Part shown: piece by piece, positions 37,284-46,916 of the stretch | Layout of the letters: every line of letters begins with the position of its first letter | How positions within the stretch are numbered: the stretch's first letter is position 1 | Assembly: GCA_902793335.1 (NCBI GenBank) | Contig: CADBCZ010000030.1 | Location: 1 to 61,175 of the forward strand | Direction of reading: 5' to 3' | Source: an uncultured Lachnospiraceae bacterium | Lineage (GTDB): Bacteria; Bacillota; Clostridia; Lachnospirales; Lachnospiraceae | DNA: 61,175 nt | Program-made: the position numbers and the translations under genes | Notes under the pieces: model-generated | Seen by the model: the letters and a program-made list of their open reading frames with translations, nothing else | Database searches by the model: none | Told to the model about the DNA's origin: nothing

Positions 37284-37718
37284 TTAATACTTAATCTCTA
37301 ACTCTTTAGGCTGCTGTGCCTGCTGCTGATGATCAGGGCCTGCATATACATGAAGCTTTGTGATCATCTGACGTCCCAAAGGTCCCTTTGGTAACATTCC
37401 CTTAACAGCTCTACGAAGAACTTCCTCAGGCTTCTTTGCTAACATATCTTTAAGAGTTGTCTCTTTCATTCCGCCTACATAACCTGAATAATTGTAGTAA
37501 ATCTTCTGATCTAACTTCTTACCTGTTACTTTGATCTTATCTGCATTAATAATAACTACATAATCACCTGTATCAATGTGAGGTGTGAATGTTGGCTTAT
37601 TCTTACCTCTCAATACGCTTGCAACCTCAGATGCCAAACGTCCTAATGTATGTCCTGTAGCGTCAACTACATACCACTGTCTCTCGATTGTCGATGGGCT
37701 TGCCATATAACTCTTCAT
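37284..37718 (-). CDS. rplM: 50S ribosomal protein L13
   Basis: 144 residues. [21 protein letters not shown] and [17 protein letters not shown] are L13 hallmarks. ATG at 37718 with AAGGAGG; 21 upstream in-frame codons are excluded. Cotranscribed with rpsI from a promoter about 320 nt upstream. Confidence 0.96.
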   Translation of the reverse strand: MKSYMASPSTIERQWYVVDATGHTLGRLASEVASVLRGKNKPTFTPHIDTGDYVVIINADKIKVTGKKLDQKIYYNYSGYVGGMKETTLKDMLAKKPEEVLRRAVKGMLPKGPLGRQMITKLHVYAGPDHQQQAQQPKELEIKY

Positions 37719-38040
37719 GGTATTCCTCCTTAAATTATAATCAAATGTTTCTGTCAGTTGCACATAACTGTGCCTATACAACTAAGACATTCCGTTTCTG
37801 TAATCACTTTCATATCTTCTGCACTGCAATGTCCGAAACAGCACATAAATATTATAATTACAAACATGTCTTATACTTATATTCTCTGACAATATCTATT
37901 ATCATCCTCTTACATCTCATCATATCGCCACTTAAGGCATACATAAATATGATGTTGGAAAGCGATATAGTCAGATGACTCAAAACTACCAAAACACCGG
38001 GGCTTATTGGCGTCAGGGCAGTCTTTTCCTATCGTCACAA
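37719..38040 (-). other. long 5' leader of rplM-rpsI
   Basis: About 320 nt between the predicted start of transcription and the rplM ATG with no supportable gene. Leaders of rplM operons in low-GC Gram-positives include a known L13 leader motif, so this is a candidate for autoregulation; I could not match that motif by eye. Confidence 0.45.
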
Positions 38041-38046
38041 GTAAGT

Positions 38047-38075
38047 ATTATATTATAAATGAAAATCCATGTCAA
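38047..38075 (-). promoter_or_regulatory. promoter of rplM-rpsI
   Basis: Minus-strand TTGACA (38070-38075), 17-bp spacer, TATAAT (38047-38052): perfect consensus. Confidence 0.8.
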
Positions 38076-38158
38076 CGGATTTTTTTAAGAAAAACAATTT
38101 TTTATAACTACAATTAATTTTTCACCAATTTACGGATTGTTTTTTCCAACAATAATTA

Positions 38159-38211
38159 AATATCCGATACCGACTTACAAGCCTATAACTCATTAGTCGA
38201 TACCGGATATT
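38159..38211 (-). terminator. long hairpin downstream of the Enzyme I-like gene
   Basis: Seventeen-nt arms, AATATCCGGTATCGACT against AGTCGGTATCGGATATT on the minus strand, with two non-Watson-Crick positions and a 19-nt loop. Followed by TAATTATTG rather than a solid U-run. Lies 170 bp past the stop codon. Confidence 0.5.
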
Positions 38212-38381
38212 CATTACTTTTTTCAGTATTCAAATTCTGCAAACTCATATCATTTAACGGTCACACTAACCTTCTTTGCATATCCGTTTCTAGCATATAC
38301 GATGTATTATTCTTATATAACAAAACACAAGTTATCCGTTCTGTGATTCTGTTAATCATGTTCTAAAATTATTACAGTTAA

Positions 38382-39086
38382 CTAAATGTACTCTTGCATC
38401 TCCACAAATACACTTGATTCATTCCCGTCTATAAATGCAATCTTCCCCGCCCATTTATTAACAATATCATCACACATAATGATAGTTGGAATATTCATGC
38501 TCTTTGCAAGAATTGCCATATGACTGTCAGCACTCCCTTTTGTTGTAATTATTCCTGCAATCTGTATCTTGTTCAATCTGACCAGTTCCGATGGAGTGAG
38601 GTCTTCTGCCAATATTATCATTGGTTCTGTTCCCTCATAGGATTGCTCATTTGAACCACACATCACATTCAATACTTCCTGTTTTACATCATAGATATCT
38701 GCCGCTCTTGCCTGCATATATGCGTCATCCATCTGTTCAAACATCTGCGCCTGACTATTAAGCACCGTCTCAACCGCAAATTCTGCCGATTTCTTCTGTT
38801 CCCTTATCATTTCAATCATCCGACCACGAAGAAACTCATCCTGCAAAATCATTGCATGTGCTTTAAAAATATCCGCACACTCTTTGGCAGGTTCACTCAT
38901 GCTCATTTCCTCAAATATCTCATTCTGATCATTCACTGTCTTACTAAGCGCACTTTCAAATCTTTCAACTTCAGCATCTATATCCAGTATTTCATTTTCA
39001 TCAATCAAATATTGATTTGCTTTATATACTACTAACCTGCCCGTTACGCTGCCCTGTACTACAGTCACACCTTTCGCTTTTTGCAT
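38382..39086 (-). CDS. stand-alone Enzyme I N-terminal (phosphohistidine) domain protein
   Basis: 234 residues that align with only the N-terminal half of PTS Enzyme I. GVTVVQGSVTGRLVVYK start, an HPr-binding-type helical insert (DIFKAHAMILQDEFLRGRM), and the phosphohistidine loop TTKGSADSHMAILAKSMNIP, whose His is residue 189, the same number as the active His of E. coli Enzyme I. The PEP-binding TIM-barrel is absent, yet the sequence ends cleanly (FIDGNESSVFVEM). It cannot use PEP itself. GGAGG upstream. Flanked by truA and rplM; no other PTS gene nearby. Confidence 0.85.
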   Translation of the reverse strand: MQKAKGVTVVQGSVTGRLVVYKANQYLIDENEILDIDAEVERFESALSKTVNDQNEIFEEMSMSEPAKECADIFKAHAMILQDEFLRGRMIEMIREQKKSAEFAVETVLNSQAQMFEQMDDAYMQARAADIYDVKQEVLNVMCGSNEQSYEGTEPMIILAEDLTPSELVRLNKIQIAGIITTKGSADSHMAILAKSMNIPTIIMCDDIVNKWAGKIAFIDGNESSVFVEMQEYI

Positions 39087-39186
39087 GTACCTTCCTCCAT
39101 GTAATTATGACGCAACTATATTGTTCCTTCATAGCTGTAATTTAAAATACAAAAACATCAGCCATTCCGTATGATCTACTCACTAC

Positions 39187-39939
39187 TCACTCATTTTGTT
39201 CTTCAAGATAATCAATATGTAACAACGTAAGCCCGCACGCTGCCGCCTTATGCCCTGCTCTAGCCCTGTCCTTGGCTTCAAGAATATTCTTAATCTCCTC
39301 AGGAGGAATCATTCCCATTCCGACCTTAAGCAGTGAGCCTACAATTATTCGCACCATATTATATAAAAAACCGTTTCCGTTGATATTAATTTTTACCATA
39401 TTCCCCTCGCGGATTACATTTATAAAATATATCGTTCTTACAGTGTTCTCTACATCCTCTTTCGGTGTGCAGAAGCTTTTGAAATCATGTTCTCCTACGA
39501 GATAATTCGCTCCCTGCTGCATTTTCTCCTCATCTAAATGAAAATAGACAAAATGCGAGTACAGTCTGACCGTAGGATCAGGGAACTGTGCATTATATAT
39601 CTTGTATTCATACGTCTTTCTGGTGTCACAGTATCTGGGATGAAAATCTGCGGCAACTTCCTCAGACTTCTGAATCCTTATATCGTCCGGCAAAAGGTTA
39701 TTGATGGCATAAGAAATCTTCTCCGGAGGCATTGTAACCTCTGCGTCAAAAACCGCCACATTTCCCAAAGCATGAACTCCGGAATCTGTACGACTTGCCC
39801 CTATCACCACAATTTCCTGTTTAAAGAATTTGCTAAGTGTCTGATTAAGCACTTCTTCTACCGTAATTCCGTTTTTCTGAATCTGCCATCCACAGTAATT
39901 CGTTCCATCGTATGCAACTGTCAGTCTGATACGTTTCAT
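39187..39939 (-). CDS. truA: tRNA pseudouridine synthase A
   Basis: Isomerises uridines 38-40 of the tRNA anticodon arm. TVAYDGTNYCGWQIQ, GASRTDSGVHALGNV (catalytic Asp in RTDSGVH) and FLYNMVRIIVGSLL are diagnostic. 250 residues. I use the second ATG (39939) because GGGAG overlaps the first. Follows ecfT, the usual order after the ECF module. Confidence 0.96.
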   Translation of the reverse strand: MKRIRLTVAYDGTNYCGWQIQKNGITVEEVLNQTLSKFFKQEIVVIGASRTDSGVHALGNVAVFDAEVTMPPEKISYAINNLLPDDIRIQKSEEVAADFHPRYCDTRKTYEYKIYNAQFPDPTVRLYSHFVYFHLDEEKMQQGANYLVGEHDFKSFCTPKEDVENTVRTIYFINVIREGNMVKININGNGFLYNMVRIIVGSLLKVGMGMIPPEEIKNILEAKDRARAGHKAAACGLTLLHIDYLEEQNE

Positions 39940-39975
39940 TTCCATCTCCCTATTCCGGTTAATTATTATTTCCTG

Positions 39976-40800
39976 TTATACACCACTTAATACGCTTAGA
40001 TGTAACATTTTCTTCAACAATATTAAAAATACCAGATAAAGCAACAATATTATATAGGCAATATAATCTCTTCGACTATACTGCAACGGCTTCATCTTAG
40101 TTCTTCCTTCACCGCCATGATAGCATCTGGCATCCATTGCAAGGGCAAGCTCGTTACTCCTCCTAATAGCCGATACAAAAAGCGGAATAATTATCGGCAA
40201 CAGCTTTTTAAGACGTTCAAAAATATTTCCTTCACTAAAATCTATTCCTCTTGCAGTCTGCGCTTTCATAATCCTGTCAAGTTCTGAAGAAAGCAGCGGT
40301 ATAAATCTAAGTGCTATGGACATTATCATTGCAATCTCATGTACCGGCACACCAAGCTTCTTCATCCATGAGAGCAGTTTTTCCAAACCATCCGTAAGCT
40401 CGTTTGGAGTAGTTGTATATGTCATCATGGAAGATCCTACTATTATCAATATAAGTCTCACAAACAGAAAGACTCCTGAATATACACCTGTCCTGGTTAT
40501 ACTTATAAATTTCCATTTAAACAAAACATCCGCACCTTTAACGGTAAGTATCTGAAGAATGACTGTAAACAGCAAAAAAACTATTATCCCTTTCGTACCT
40601 TTTACAATATAGATTATGGGGACGTTTGACAATTTGATATATATCATAAGTACAACAGCCGCAACCAGATACATATACGCATTTCTCATAAACAGGAGAC
40701 TGATGACATATATCAATGTCACAACCAGCTTTACCCGTGGATCTAATCTATGTATAAGAGAATCTACACTATAATATTTTCCAATCGTTATATCTTTCAT
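39976..40800 (-). CDS. ecfT: energy-coupling factor transporter transmembrane protein EcfT
   Basis: 274-residue T component of the shared vitamin/metal transporter module. IHRLDPRVKLVVTLIYV start, about five membrane helices, and the coupling motifs with ARG: MKAQTARGIDF and ELALAMDARCYHG. Works with the EcfA ATPases encoded upstream and with S components elsewhere. Terminates 36 bp before truA. Confidence 0.94.
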   Translation of the reverse strand: MKDITIGKYYSVDSLIHRLDPRVKLVVTLIYVISLLFMRNAYMYLVAAVVLMIYIKLSNVPIIYIVKGTKGIIVFLLFTVILQILTVKGADVLFKWKFISITRTGVYSGVFLFVRLILIIVGSSMMTYTTTPNELTDGLEKLLSWMKKLGVPVHEIAMIMSIALRFIPLLSSELDRIMKAQTARGIDFSEGNIFERLKKLLPIIIPLFVSAIRRSNELALAMDARCYHGGEGRTKMKPLQYSRRDYIAYIILLLYLVFLILLKKMLHLSVLSGV

Positions 40801-40838
40801 CCTACTATACCTGTTCTAAAAATCTTTTATGTCATTTA

Positions 40839-42644
40839 TTAAGCTATGCCACATAATTCCATAAAGACATCCTCTTTTTTATGCTTTGATATATCCACAT
40901 CAACACCTGCCTCCTTTAGTCTGCGCAGTATTTTAACGCCTAACGGCAGATTAGAGTAATAGCTTTTTGGCAATAAATCCGAAGAATATACATAGGAGGA
41001 TTCTCCATCAATTATAACTTCTCCATGCTTTAAGAACACAATCCTGTCAGCATACTCCGATACCTCTTCCATTGAATGTGACACCATTACGATAGTAATT
41101 TTCTGTTCTATCTGTAAATGTTTCAACATATCAAGCAGTTGTTTTGCGGAAACAGGATCAAGTCCTGCAGTCGGTTCATCCAACACCAGATATTCCGGTC
41201 CCATCGCCAAAACTCCCGCTATTGCCACTCTTCTTTTCTGACCTCCCGAAAGAGATAGCGGTGCTGCGTCATATATTGTATCGGGAAGGCCAACAGCCTC
41301 TATAGCACTGTACGCACGTTTATTTGCCTCAACCTTTGATATATCCATGTTTAATGGGCCAAATGCTACATCCTGCTCAACTGTCTCTGCAAAAAGCTGA
41401 TATTCGGGATACTGAAATACCAGTCCAACTTTCTGTCTTAGTTTTTTTAACGGAAAATCCTTGTCTGCAACATCTTTTCCTTTATAATACACATTTCCAT
41501 CATCAGGAAATAATAGTCCGTTTAAATGCTGCATCAGTGTAGACTTTCCTGAGCCTGTACTACCTATAACCGCAACAAACTCTCCATTTCCAATATGAAG
41601 ATTGACATTATTAAGCGCCTTAATTTCTCCTGCAAAACCTTTGTTATATATATAACTTACATTATCCAACAACAGACCTTCCGCAGGATTGTAATCCCTA
41701 TGTTGGATTATCGCATCCATGTCATTATTATTCTTACTATCTGCTTTGACAGCTCCAACTTTAGCTGTTTTGGTTCCATTTATTCCGTATTTATTAACCA
41801 AAAAATCTATAAGATCCTCGTCACTTTCAATATCATAAACATCTTCTTTACTCAGAAGACCCTGTCCACTCAAGAATTTTATATATTGATATAGCACTGG
41901 CAGCATCAGTCCACAATCATATATCACGTTTTCTTCTTCAAAAATTTGCTTTGGTGTTCCCTGTAACACAAGTTTTCCCTGTTTCATCACAAAAACTTTA
42001 TCAGCTTCAATAACCTCATTCATATGATGAGTTATCCATATAATCGTTATACCTTTTTCTTTGTTGAGTAGCTTTGCTGTTTTTAATATACGCTTACGAC
42101 TTCCCGGGTCAAGCATTGCTGTAGATTCATCAAATATTATACATTTCGGTTCCATAGCCAATACTCCCGCTATTGCAACCCTCTGTTTCTGGCCTCCCGA
42201 AAGGTTGTTTGGATTATTTTTTCTATATTCCTGAATTTCTGCCATGTTTAATGCGACATCCACCTGATTCCAGATTTTTTCTTTTGAAAAACCAAGGTTT
42301 TCAGGTCCAAATGCGACATCCTCCTCAACCATACTTCCAATGATCTGATTATCCGGATTCTGAAATACCATACCTGCAGTCTTACGAATTGACAATCTTA
42401 ATTCCTCGTTTTCAGTGTCCATACCATCAACAATAACTGCCCCCTCACTTGGAGTAAGCAGTGCATTTATCTGTTTTGCAAGTGTAGATTTGCCCGAACC
42501 ATTTTTCCCTACTATTGCTATAAAATCTCCCTGTTCTATATCAATAGATATATCAGAAAGAGCTTCAACCATCTCCTCGACATTTCCCTCATCATCACGT
42601 CTGAAATATTCAAATACAAGATTCTTAATATCTATGAATGCCAT
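40839..42644 (-). CDS. fused EcfA1-EcfA2 energy-coupling factor ATPase
   Basis: One 601-residue polypeptide with two ABC ATPase domains. First half: Walker A GKNGSGKSTLAKQ, signature LSGGQKQRVAIAG, Walker B CIIFDESTAMLD. Second half: Walker A GSTGSGKSTLMQHLNG, signature LSGGQKRRVAIAGV, Walker B YLVLDEPTAGLD. A linker of about 60 mostly polar residues (near 275-335) joins them. In many Firmicutes ecfA1 and ecfA2 are separate genes. ATG at 42644 with GAAAGG. Powers EcfT with S components. Confidence 0.93.
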   Translation of the reverse strand: MAFIDIKNLVFEYFRRDDEGNVEEMVEALSDISIDIEQGDFIAIVGKNGSGKSTLAKQINALLTPSEGAVIVDGMDTENEELRLSIRKTAGMVFQNPDNQIIGSMVEEDVAFGPENLGFSKEKIWNQVDVALNMAEIQEYRKNNPNNLSGGQKQRVAIAGVLAMEPKCIIFDESTAMLDPGSRKRILKTAKLLNKEKGITIIWITHHMNEVIEADKVFVMKQGKLVLQGTPKQIFEEENVIYDCGLMLPVLYQYIKFLSGQGLLSKEDVYDIESDEDLIDFLVNKYGINGTKTAKVGAVKADSKNNNDMDAIIQHRDYNPAEGLLLDNVSYIYNKGFAGEIKALNNVNLHIGNGEFVAVIGSTGSGKSTLMQHLNGLLFPDDGNVYYKGKDVADKDFPLKKLRQKVGLVFQYPEYQLFAETVEQDVAFGPLNMDISKVEANKRAYSAIEAVGLPDTIYDAAPLSLSGGQKRRVAIAGVLAMGPEYLVLDEPTAGLDPVSAKQLLDMLKHLQIEQKITIVMVSHSMEEVSEYADRIVFLKHGEVIIDGESSYVYSSDLLPKSYYSNLPLGVKILRRLKEAGVDVDISKHKKEDVFMELCGIA

Positions 42645-42742
42645 ATATATATACCTTTCGAAATTATAGGTAGATGCCTTACTCAATTCATTATTCATTG
42701 AGTTTCATAAATACCTATTTTAAAAAACCTGCTAAAAAAAAC

Positions 42743-42770
42743 AAGACGGAGACAAAACAGCCTCCGCCTT
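42743..42770 (-). terminator. terminator after rplQ
   Basis: Stem AAGGCGGAG/CTCCGTCTT (one G-U) with a 10-nt loop and eight T in a row on the minus strand shortly after. Ends the alpha operon and separates it from the ECF genes. Confidence 0.9.
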
Positions 42771-42804
42771 ATAATAAACTTTATTTATAATTATTGCAAG
42801 CACA

Positions 42805-43341
42805 TTATACTAACTCAAGTATAACTTCCATTGCAGCGTCACCCTTACGAGGTCCAATCTTTACGATTCTTGTGTAACCACCATTACGTCCTGCATACTT
42901 AGGACCATACTCATCGAATAATTTCTCTGTAAGGTCAACTTTCTTAGTTCCTCTCTTCTTTCCTGCAACTTCAGTAGGAACCTCTACTACAGGATAGAGA
43001 ACCTTGAGCATCTGTCTTCTTGCATGAAGTTTAGAAGGCTTATCCTTCTTAACTGTTTTCTCAACTTCGTCATATACAGTAACTTTCTTACCATCTACAA
43101 CTTCTTTAACTCTCTTACCATCTTTATCTTTCTGAGCAACCTTAGCAGTTACAGTTACTTCTTCGAAGTTATCTTTCTCTTTAACTGCCATTGTAATAAG
43201 ACTCTCAGCAATCTTACGAACTTCCTTAGCTCTCGCCTCAGTTGTTGTAATCTTACCATTGTATAATAACTGTGTTACCTGATTACGAAGTAATGCTTTT
43301 CTCTGTGCCTGCTTCTTTCCAAGCTTTCTATACATTGCCAT
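42805..43341 (-). CDS. rplQ: 50S ribosomal protein L17, long form
   Basis: 178 residues, longer than the usual 115-130. N-terminal [18 protein letters not shown] and [14 protein letters not shown], and C-terminal [17 protein letters not shown] are standard. The extra part, about 45 residues rich in Lys/Val/Glu (near residues 55-100), falls between VKEKDN and KLHARRQ. ATG at 43341 with AAGGAGG. Last gene of the alpha operon. Confidence 0.95.
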   Translation of the reverse strand: MAMYRKLGKKQAQRKALLRNQVTQLLYNGKITTTEARAKEVRKIAESLITMAVKEKDNFEEVTVTAKVAQKDKDGKRVKEVVDGKKVTVYDEVEKTVKKDKPSKLHARRQMLKVLYPVVEVPTEVAGKKRGTKKVDLTEKLFDEYGPKYAGRNGGYTRIVKIGPRKGDAAMEVILELV

Positions 43342-43474
43342 AATGTAATGTCCTCCTTCACTTTGCCTACTTCGATGCCACCTCTGTATCACAGAGCTTT
43401 ATCGCATCGCATGAATAAGTATATTTCGTGCTTATCATCCTTCAGCTTAAGTGTTCTTTCTTATTTTTTATTAA

Positions 43475-44431
43475 TTAATCTTCACCGTTGTTAAGGGATA
43501 ATCCAAGTTCTTTCAACTTGTTAAGCACTTCATCAAGTGACTTTCTTCCCAGGTTACGAACCTTCATCATATCCTCAGTTGTCTTGCTTGTAAGCTCCTC
43601 AACTGTATTAATACCTGCACGCTTCAAGCAATTAAATGAACGAACTGAAAGTTCTAACTCATCGATATTCATCTCAAGAACTTTCTCTTTCTCGTTATCT
43701 TCCTTCTCAACCATAACTTCTGCAGATTTTGCATTCTCAGAAAGGTCGATGAAGAGATTCAAATGCTCCGAGAGAACTTTTGCTGCAAGGCTGACTGCCT
43801 CGTCCGGTGCAAGTGTTCCATTAGTATATACATCCAATGTAAGCTTATCATAATCTGTTGTCTGACCAACACGAGTGTCGGTAACAGTAAGATTAACACG
43901 CTCAACAGGTGTATAAATAGAATCTACAGCTATCACATCGATAGATGTATCTTCTTTTTTATTCTTGTCGGAACCCACATAACCTCTTCCTTTGGTTATT
44001 GTTAATTCCATATCTAATCTTGCTTCTGATCCTGAAAGTGTTGCAATTACAAGATCAGGATTCAAAATCTCTATATCACTGTCAACATGAATATCTGCAG
44101 CTGTTACAACGCCTTCTCCAACATACTCGATATATGCCTGTTTTGGTTCATTCGAAGGACTGTTATTCTTGATAGCTAATTCTTTAATATTCATAACTAT
44201 CTCTGTAACATCTTCCTTAACTCCCGGGATTGACGAGAACTCATGCAATACACCCTTAATCTTGACATAACTTACAGCGGAACCCGGTAATGATGATAAC
44301 ATAATTCTTCTTAAAGAGTTACCAAGTGTTGTACCGTATCCACGCTCTAAAGGTTCTACTACAAATTGACCGTATCTGTTGTCTTCTGAGATTTCTTTAA
44401 TCTCTATTCTTGGTTTTTCAAATTCAAACAC
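43475..44431 (-). CDS. rpoA: DNA-directed RNA polymerase subunit alpha
   Basis: 318 residues. N-terminal assembly domain ([20 protein letters not shown]) and C-terminal DNA/activator-binding domain ([36 protein letters not shown]). GTG start with GGGAGG. Between rpsD and rplQ. A long hairpin lies in the 180-bp rpsD-rpoA spacer. Confidence 0.97.
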   Translation of the reverse strand: MFEFEKPRIEIKEISEDNRYGQFVVEPLERGYGTTLGNSLRRIMLSSLPGSAVSYVKIKGVLHEFSSIPGVKEDVTEIVMNIKELAIKNNSPSNEPKQAYIEYVGEGVVTAADIHVDSDIEILNPDLVIATLSGSEARLDMELTITKGRGYVGSDKNKKEDTSIDVIAVDSIYTPVERVNLTVTDTRVGQTTDYDKLTLDVYTNGTLAPDEAVSLAAKVLSEHLNLFIDLSENAKSAEVMVEKEDNEKEKVLEMNIDELELSVRSFNCLKRAGINTVEELTSKTTEDMMKVRNLGRKSLDEVLNKLKELGLSLNNGED

Positions 44432-44518
44432 GTTTTACGAACCTCCCATTAATTTTATAAATATTTCAACAATACAAACCGATTCAAATTCATCTCCTCA
44501 CACTTGTGCTTAAACGCA

Positions 44519-44593
44519 CAATACATATTGTAAACCCACAGTATAAATACAAAACAGGTTTGTATATACTGTGTTTTTCCAATATGTGTATTG
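44519..44593. repeat. nested long hairpin between rpsD and rpoA
   Basis: Outer arms CAATACATATTG and CAATATGTGTATTG pair, and an inner stem CACAGTATA...TATACTGTG continues it, so 75 bp fold into one long hairpin. No obvious U-run. Sits inside the alpha operon spacer. Confidence 0.6.
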
Positions 44594-44611
44594 CCAAATA
44601 TATATCGATTC

Positions 44612-45205
44612 TTACTTAGAATATAACTCGACGATAAGTGTCTCGTTTACAGGAACATCAATCTGCTCTCTAAGTGGTAATTCTGTTACTGTACCACTTA
44701 AGTTTTCCTGATCTACGTCTATCCAAGCTGGAACTAATCTTCCGCCTGTTACCTCTAAGATATCCTTATATCTCTGTAAAGATTTGCTCTTCTCGCGAAT
44801 CTCAATCTTATCTCCGGCTTTGATTCTATATGAAGGAATGTTAACGCATTTACCATTAACTAAAACGTGCTTATGTCCTACTACCTGTCTAGCCTCTCTA
44901 CGTGTTCTTGCAAATCCCATACGGAAAACAACGTTATCAAGACGTGACTCTAAAAGAATCATAAGGTTTGGACCTGTAAGTCCTTTCATTCTCTCTGCTG
45001 TTGCATAGAGATTACGGAATGGTTTCTCTAATACTCCGTAAATGAATTTTGCTTTCTGCTTCTCACGAAGCTGTAATCCATATTCGCTCATCTTTCTGCT
45101 TGAACGAACCAACTGTCTGTTTGACTTTTTATCTACGCCAAGAACCTGTGGCTCCATACCTAAAGATCTGCATCTCTTAAGAACCGGTGTTCTATCTACT
45201 GCCAT
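44612..45205 (-). CDS. rpsD: 30S ribosomal protein S4 (zinc-free type)
   Basis: 197 residues. [13 protein letters not shown] start, S4 RNA-binding domain RRQ-like [20 protein letters not shown], and the C-terminus [22 protein letters not shown]. It lacks the N-terminal four-cysteine zinc motif. In Bacillus S4 autoregulates its own mRNA. AGGAGG upstream. In this genome it is inside the rpsM-rpsK-rpsD-rpoA-rplQ operon. Confidence 0.96.
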   Translation of the reverse strand: MAVDRTPVLKRCRSLGMEPQVLGVDKKSNRQLVRSSRKMSEYGLQLREKQKAKFIYGVLEKPFRNLYATAERMKGLTGPNLMILLESRLDNVVFRMGFARTRREARQVVGHKHVLVNGKCVNIPSYRIKAGDKIEIREKSKSLQRYKDILEVTGGRLVPAWIDVDQENLSGTVTELPLREQIDVPVNETLIVELYSK

Positions 45206-45221
45206 CTTATTCTACCTCCTA

Positions 45222-45614
45222 TTACACTCTTCTACGCTTTGGTGGACGACATCCGTTGTGTGGAACAGGTGTTACGTCACGGATACTTAATACCTCAAGA
45301 CCTGCTGCCTGAAGTGCACGGATTGCAGCCTCACGACCTGAACCCGGACCCTTAACCATAACGTCTACCTTCTTAAGACCATGAATCAATGCTGCCTTTG
45401 TTGCAGTCTCTGCTGCCATCTGAGCTGCATATGGAGTTGACTTCTTAGAACCCTTGAAACCAAGCTCTCCTGCACTAGCCCATGAAAGTGCATTACCTTC
45501 ATTGTCGGTTAATGTAACAATTGTATTATTAAAAGATGACTGAATATGTGCCTGACCGTGTTCTACGTTCTTCTTAACACGCTTCTTTGTCACTTTCTTT
45601 GTAACTTTAGCCAT
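45222..45614 (-). CDS. rpsK: 30S ribosomal protein S11
   Basis: 130 residues. [18 protein letters not shown] and [14 protein letters not shown]-terminus are standard. AGGAGG upstream. Confidence 0.97.
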   Translation of the reverse strand: MAKVTKKVTKKRVKKNVEHGQAHIQSSFNNTIVTLTDNEGNALSWASAGELGFKGSKKSTPYAAQMAAETATKAALIHGLKKVDVMVKGPGSGREAAIRALQAAGLEVLSIRDVTPVPHNGCRPPKRRRV

Positions 45615-45632
45615 TATAACTTAACCTCCTGA

Positions 45633-46001
45633 TTATTTCTTCTTGTTTGCTACTGTTCTCTTAGGACCCTTACGTGTTCTAGCATTGGTCTTAGTCTTCT
45701 GACCACGAACCGGCAAACCTTTTCTATGACGAATTCCACGATAACAACCAATTTCCTGAAGACGCTTGATATTAAGTGCGATCTCTCTACGAAGATCACC
45801 TTCTACCATCTGAGTCTCATTGATTATTTCGCTGATTCTCTTAACCTCGTCGTCTGTGAGATCACGAACGCGAGTATCAGGATTAACATTAGCTTCTTTT
45901 AATATACGCTGAGATGAAGGAAGACCTATACCATAGATATAAGTAAGTCCAATCTCGATACGCTTTTCTCTTGGTAAATCTACACCTGAAATACGAGCCA
46001 T
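45633..46001 (-). CDS. rpsM: 30S ribosomal protein S13
   Basis: 122 residues. [20 protein letters not shown] start, [19 protein letters not shown]-terminus. ATG at 46001 after GGAGGT; an in-frame upstream start at 46019 overlaps this site. First gene of the alpha part, 404 bp after rpmJ. Confidence 0.96.
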   Translation of the reverse strand: MARISGVDLPREKRIEIGLTYIYGIGLPSSQRILKEANVNPDTRVRDLTDDEVKRISEIINETQMVEGDLRREIALNIKRLQEIGCYRGIRHRKGLPVRGQKTKTNARTRKGPKRTVANKKK

Positions 46002-46405
46002 ACTGACTGCTACCTCCATTAAATAATCTTTGTAATTAATATCTTATTCATCAGGAACACATACCCTATATTCCTTATAAGAACTCAAAATGTTCTTATA
46101 CACTCTCAAGCTCTGATATCTCTATCGGGTATCAATAGAGGTGAAATGTATACCAGCCCTTAGGAATGTAAACTACAGATGATACGCAATGTGTAGATGG
46201 CACATGCCTATACCTGCTCTATTGTTATGTTATACAAGCTCATGACACTTGTATATACAGCCGCTTTCATATTAAATGTCAACTATCGTCAACATATCTT
46301 CATCTTCCATAATAAAGATCAGTTATTATAGAAGGAACTTCACATCGGGAATACGATGTTACTTTGGTTAACAAACTAAACATGGATTACCAGATGGGCT
46401 ATCAT
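46002..46405. other. 404-bp spacer between rpmJ and rpsM with inverted repeats
   Basis: No supportable gene. Contains CTCTAT/ATAGAG (around 46121-46141) and the arms TATACAAG/CTTGTATA (46231-46256). A TTGACA at about 46280 lacks a good -10. Most relatives have only tens of bp here. It may hold a regulatory leader for the alpha operon. Confidence 0.4.
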
Positions 46406-46519
46406 CTATCCCTGTCTCTGTTTGTGCTTCGGGTTTTCGCAGATTACTCTGATACTGCCTTTTCTTTTAATGACTTTGCACTTGTCGCAAATTGGTTTAA
46501 CTGATGCTCTAACCTTCAT
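46406..46519 (-). CDS. rpmJ: 50S ribosomal protein L36
   Basis: 37 residues, [20 protein letters not shown] then [17 protein letters not shown]. Zinc form: C11, C14, C27 and H32. GAAAGGAG precedes the ATG. Position between infA and rpsM is standard. Confidence 0.97.
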   Translation of the reverse strand: MKVRASVKPICDKCKVIKRKGSIRVICENPKHKQRQG

Positions 46520-46608
46520 TAAAATACTCTCCTTTCGAAAAAAGTCCATTGCGAAGAACTATTTTACCATCATCGTCAATTTAATGCAAGTAAAATTTAG
46601 AATTTATT

Positions 46609-46827
46609 TTATTTTTCTCTCCATTTAATTCTTCCCTTTGTAAGATCATATGGTGATAACTCCAATGTTACTTTATCTCCGGGTAATATTTTGATATAAT
46701 TCATTCTCAATTTTCCACTGATATGTGCCAATACTTCATGGCCATTTTCTAATACAACCTTAAACATAGCGTTAGGTAATTTCTCAACTACCGTTCCCTC
46801 AATTTCAATTACATCTGCTTTAGACAT
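46609..46827 (-). CDS. infA: translation initiation factor IF-1
   Basis: 72 residues, S1/OB fold. [39 protein letters not shown]. Between map and rpmJ. Confidence 0.97.
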   Translation of the reverse strand: MSKADVIEIEGTVVEKLPNAMFKVVLENGHEVLAHISGKLRMNYIKILPGDKVTLELSPYDLTKGRIKWREK

Positions 46828-46874
46828 GTATTCGTCCTCCTTAATATTATAAATGGATTAAATTCGGTATTGCG

Positions 46875-46904
46875 GATGAAAGCTTCTTATCAGGCTTTCA
46901 TCCA
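46875..46904 (-). repeat. hairpin between map and infA
   Basis: Arms GGATGAAAGC/GCTTTCATCC around a 10-nt loop, about 50 bp before infA; the minus strand after it is not U-rich. Possible mRNA stability or processing hairpin. Confidence 0.45.
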
Positions 46905-46916
46905 CAAACTCTAATT

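Noticed and set aside
37688-37978. Open frame of 96 codons on the plus strand in the rplM leader
   Set aside because: No ribosome-binding site; overlaps the start of rplM and a likely leader RNA.
46828-46916. A missing KOW-domain RNA-binding protein gene between map and infA
   Set aside because: Only 89 bp, no frame; the gene is simply absent here.
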